Shown: positions 6,854-7,706 of the stretch, piece after piece | How positions within the stretch are numbered: position 1 is the first letter of the stretch | How the letters are laid out: each line of letters opens with the position of its first letter | From: an uncultured Cellvibrio sp. | Lineage (GTDB): Bacteria; Pseudomonadota; Gammaproteobacteria; Pseudomonadales; Cellvibrionaceae | Direction: 5' to 3' | DNA: 7,706 nucleotides | Assembly (NCBI GenBank): GCA_946482345.1 | Contig: CAMLRJ010000150.1 | Coordinates: 1-7,706, forward strand | Notes under the pieces: model-generated | Databases searched by the model: none | What the model was told of the DNA's origin: nothing | The model's input: the letters and a program-made list of their open reading frames with translations, nothing else | Made by a program: the position numbers and the translations under genes

Positions 6854-7706
6854 TCAGGATTTTGGCACCAATCGTTGTACTGCATGCTTAAGCGTTTCAA
6901 GACGAACAGGTTTTGTTAAATAACCCTCGATCTGATTGGTATGCGAATATTTTTCTTCATCTACCATAGAAATAATAATAATCGGAATTTCTTTTAGTTC
7001 CTGATCAGATTTTATTTTTTCAAACAAAGTCCAGCCATGCTGATCCGGCAGTAACAAATCCAGTGTGATCACATCAGGTTTTATTTTTTTCAACAACTGG
7101 TAACCACTTATTGCATCCAGCGCTGTGTGCACACCATAACCGTCAGCACGTAACGTTCTGGCCATAATATCCAGAAAGGCCGGATCATCATCAATCATTA
7201 CCACGTTATCACTGCTGATAATTGATTCTTCTTCATAATAGGAGTCAATGGTTTTTCCGCCATATTTTTCTTCATCATTTTTATCAACAGGTTTAATCGG
7301 CAAAGGGATATTTACAGAAAATACTGTGCCCTGCCCCGGTGTACTTTGCACATCAATTTGCCCACCCATCAAATTGACCAGTTGTTTGGTAATCGCCAAC
7401 CCCAAACCACTGCCTTCAAATTTGCGAGCCCTGGTGTGATCCGATTGGTGAAATGCATTAAAAATCAGCTGAATTTGATCATCCGAAATACCTATACCCG
7501 TATCTGTAACACTGATACTAATGGCGCCATTTTCATGCTTTGCATGCAAACTGACGCTGCCACTTGCTGTAAATTTCACAGCGTTACCCAACAAATTAAT
7601 CATAATTAATAATAATTTTTCAGGATCGGCAATTGGCAAAAAATCACCATCATTAACGGTTGTGTGCAATGCCAGAGATTTTTTATCAGAGATCGGAAGA
7701 GCGTCG
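6854..7706 (-). CDS. Hybrid sensor histidine kinase, C-terminal part (HATPase and receiver; 5' end missing)
   Basis: This is the C-terminal portion of a hybrid two-component kinase; sensor and His-phosphoacceptor domains lie beyond the contig end. The ATP-binding domain comes first: N box INLLGNAVKF (complement near 7580-7610), G1 box DTGIGI, F box FNAFHQSD and G2 box GSGLGLAI, then GQGTVFSVNIPL. An acidic linker of about 30 residues leads to a receiver with the acidic triplet DDD (complement of 7184-7192), phosphoacceptor Asp in LDLLLPD (complement of 7058-7060), a conserved Ser and the Lys-Pro of LTKPV (complement of 6908-6913). All key residues are present, so both domains should be active. 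The frame stays open to the right edge; a TTG at 7667-7669 is not a plausible start because coding sequence (DKKSLA) continues upstream of it. The outermost 17 bases are sequencing adapter, so true sequence ends at 7689 and the first residues DALPI of a naive translation are artefact. The receptor gene follows after 15 nt, suggesting one operon. The cognate output of the receiver is unknown. Confidence 0.92.
   Translation of the reverse strand, partial: DALPISDKKSLALHTTVNDGDFLPIADPEKLLLIMINLLGNAVKFTASGSVSLHAKHENGAISISVTDTGIGISDDQIQLIFNAFHQSDHTRARKFEGSGLGLAITKQLVNLMGGQIDVQSTPGQGTVFSVNIPLPIKPVDKNDEEKYGGKTIDSYYEEESIISSDNVVMIDDDPAFLDIMARTLRADGYGVHTALDAISGYQLLKKIKPDVITLDLLLPDQHGWTLFEKIKSDQELKEIPIIIISMVDEEKYSHTNQIEGYLTKPVRLETLKHAVQRLVPKS
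7690..7706. other. Residual Illumina sequencing adapter at the contig end
   Basis: The last 17 bases, AGATCGGAAGAGCGTCG, are identical to the start of the Illumina TruSeq read-through adapter (reverse complement of the universal adapter ending in GCTCTTCCGATCT). They are not genomic. Read on the minus strand they encode DALPI plus the first base of a Ser codon, a known adapter-derived peptide in databases. The natural sequence ends at 7689. Confidence 0.96.

Noticed and set aside
7667..7669. TTG as the start codon of the histidine kinase
   Set aside because: The frame continues upstream with sensible coding sequence, and the protein would begin inside the ATP-binding domain without its N-terminal helices. 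The gene is simply truncated by the contig end.

Overview
The window looks like chromosomal DNA of a gammaproteobacterium of moderate-to-low GC content, possibly related to Cellvibrio or other marine/soil polysaccharide degraders. This placement is inferred from the gene types (pseudomonad-type class II fumarase, LasA-like secreted M23 peptidase, TonB-dependent receptor, multi-domain c-di-GMP protein) and is not proven. The right-hand end carries an Illumina adapter remnant, so this is an assembled contig or read-derived fragment whose end is technical, not biological.

Layout, left to right. (1) Positions 1-658, minus strand: the N-terminal half of a class II fumarate hydratase (fumC) that runs off the left edge. 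(2) 659-933: a divergent intergenic region with two short inverted repeats. (3) 934-1983, plus strand: a secreted LasA-like M23 zinc metallopeptidase with two divergent C-terminal repeats, followed by a strong intrinsic terminator at 2004-2039. (4) 2198-4735, plus strand, GTG start: an 845-residue cytoplasmic REC-REC-PAS-GGDEF-EAL protein. Its first receiver is degenerate, while the cyclase and phosphodiesterase signatures are both intact. (5) 4697-6838, minus strand: a TonB-dependent outer-membrane receptor whose 3' end overlaps the 3' end of the GGDEF-EAL gene by 39 bp. (6) 6854-7706, minus strand: the C-terminal part (HATPase plus receiver) of a hybrid sensor histidine kinase, 15 nt upstream of the receptor gene and probably in the same operon. 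Its 5' part is cut off and the outermost 17 bases (7690-7706) are adapter.

How the parts may work together: the kinase and receptor are arranged as an operon, which suggests coupled expression of an outer-membrane uptake or sensing protein and a signalling kinase. The facing gene encodes a c-di-GMP turnover protein with an intact receiver that could accept phosphate from a kinase, but any link between the two is inference from proximity. Fumarase and the peptidase are separate transcription units. I found no CRISPR array, tRNA, rRNA, insertion sequence or clearly novel defence-type system. The most solid unusual observation is the adapter remnant, and the most interesting biology is the peptidase architecture and the kinase/receptor/c-di-GMP neighbourhood.
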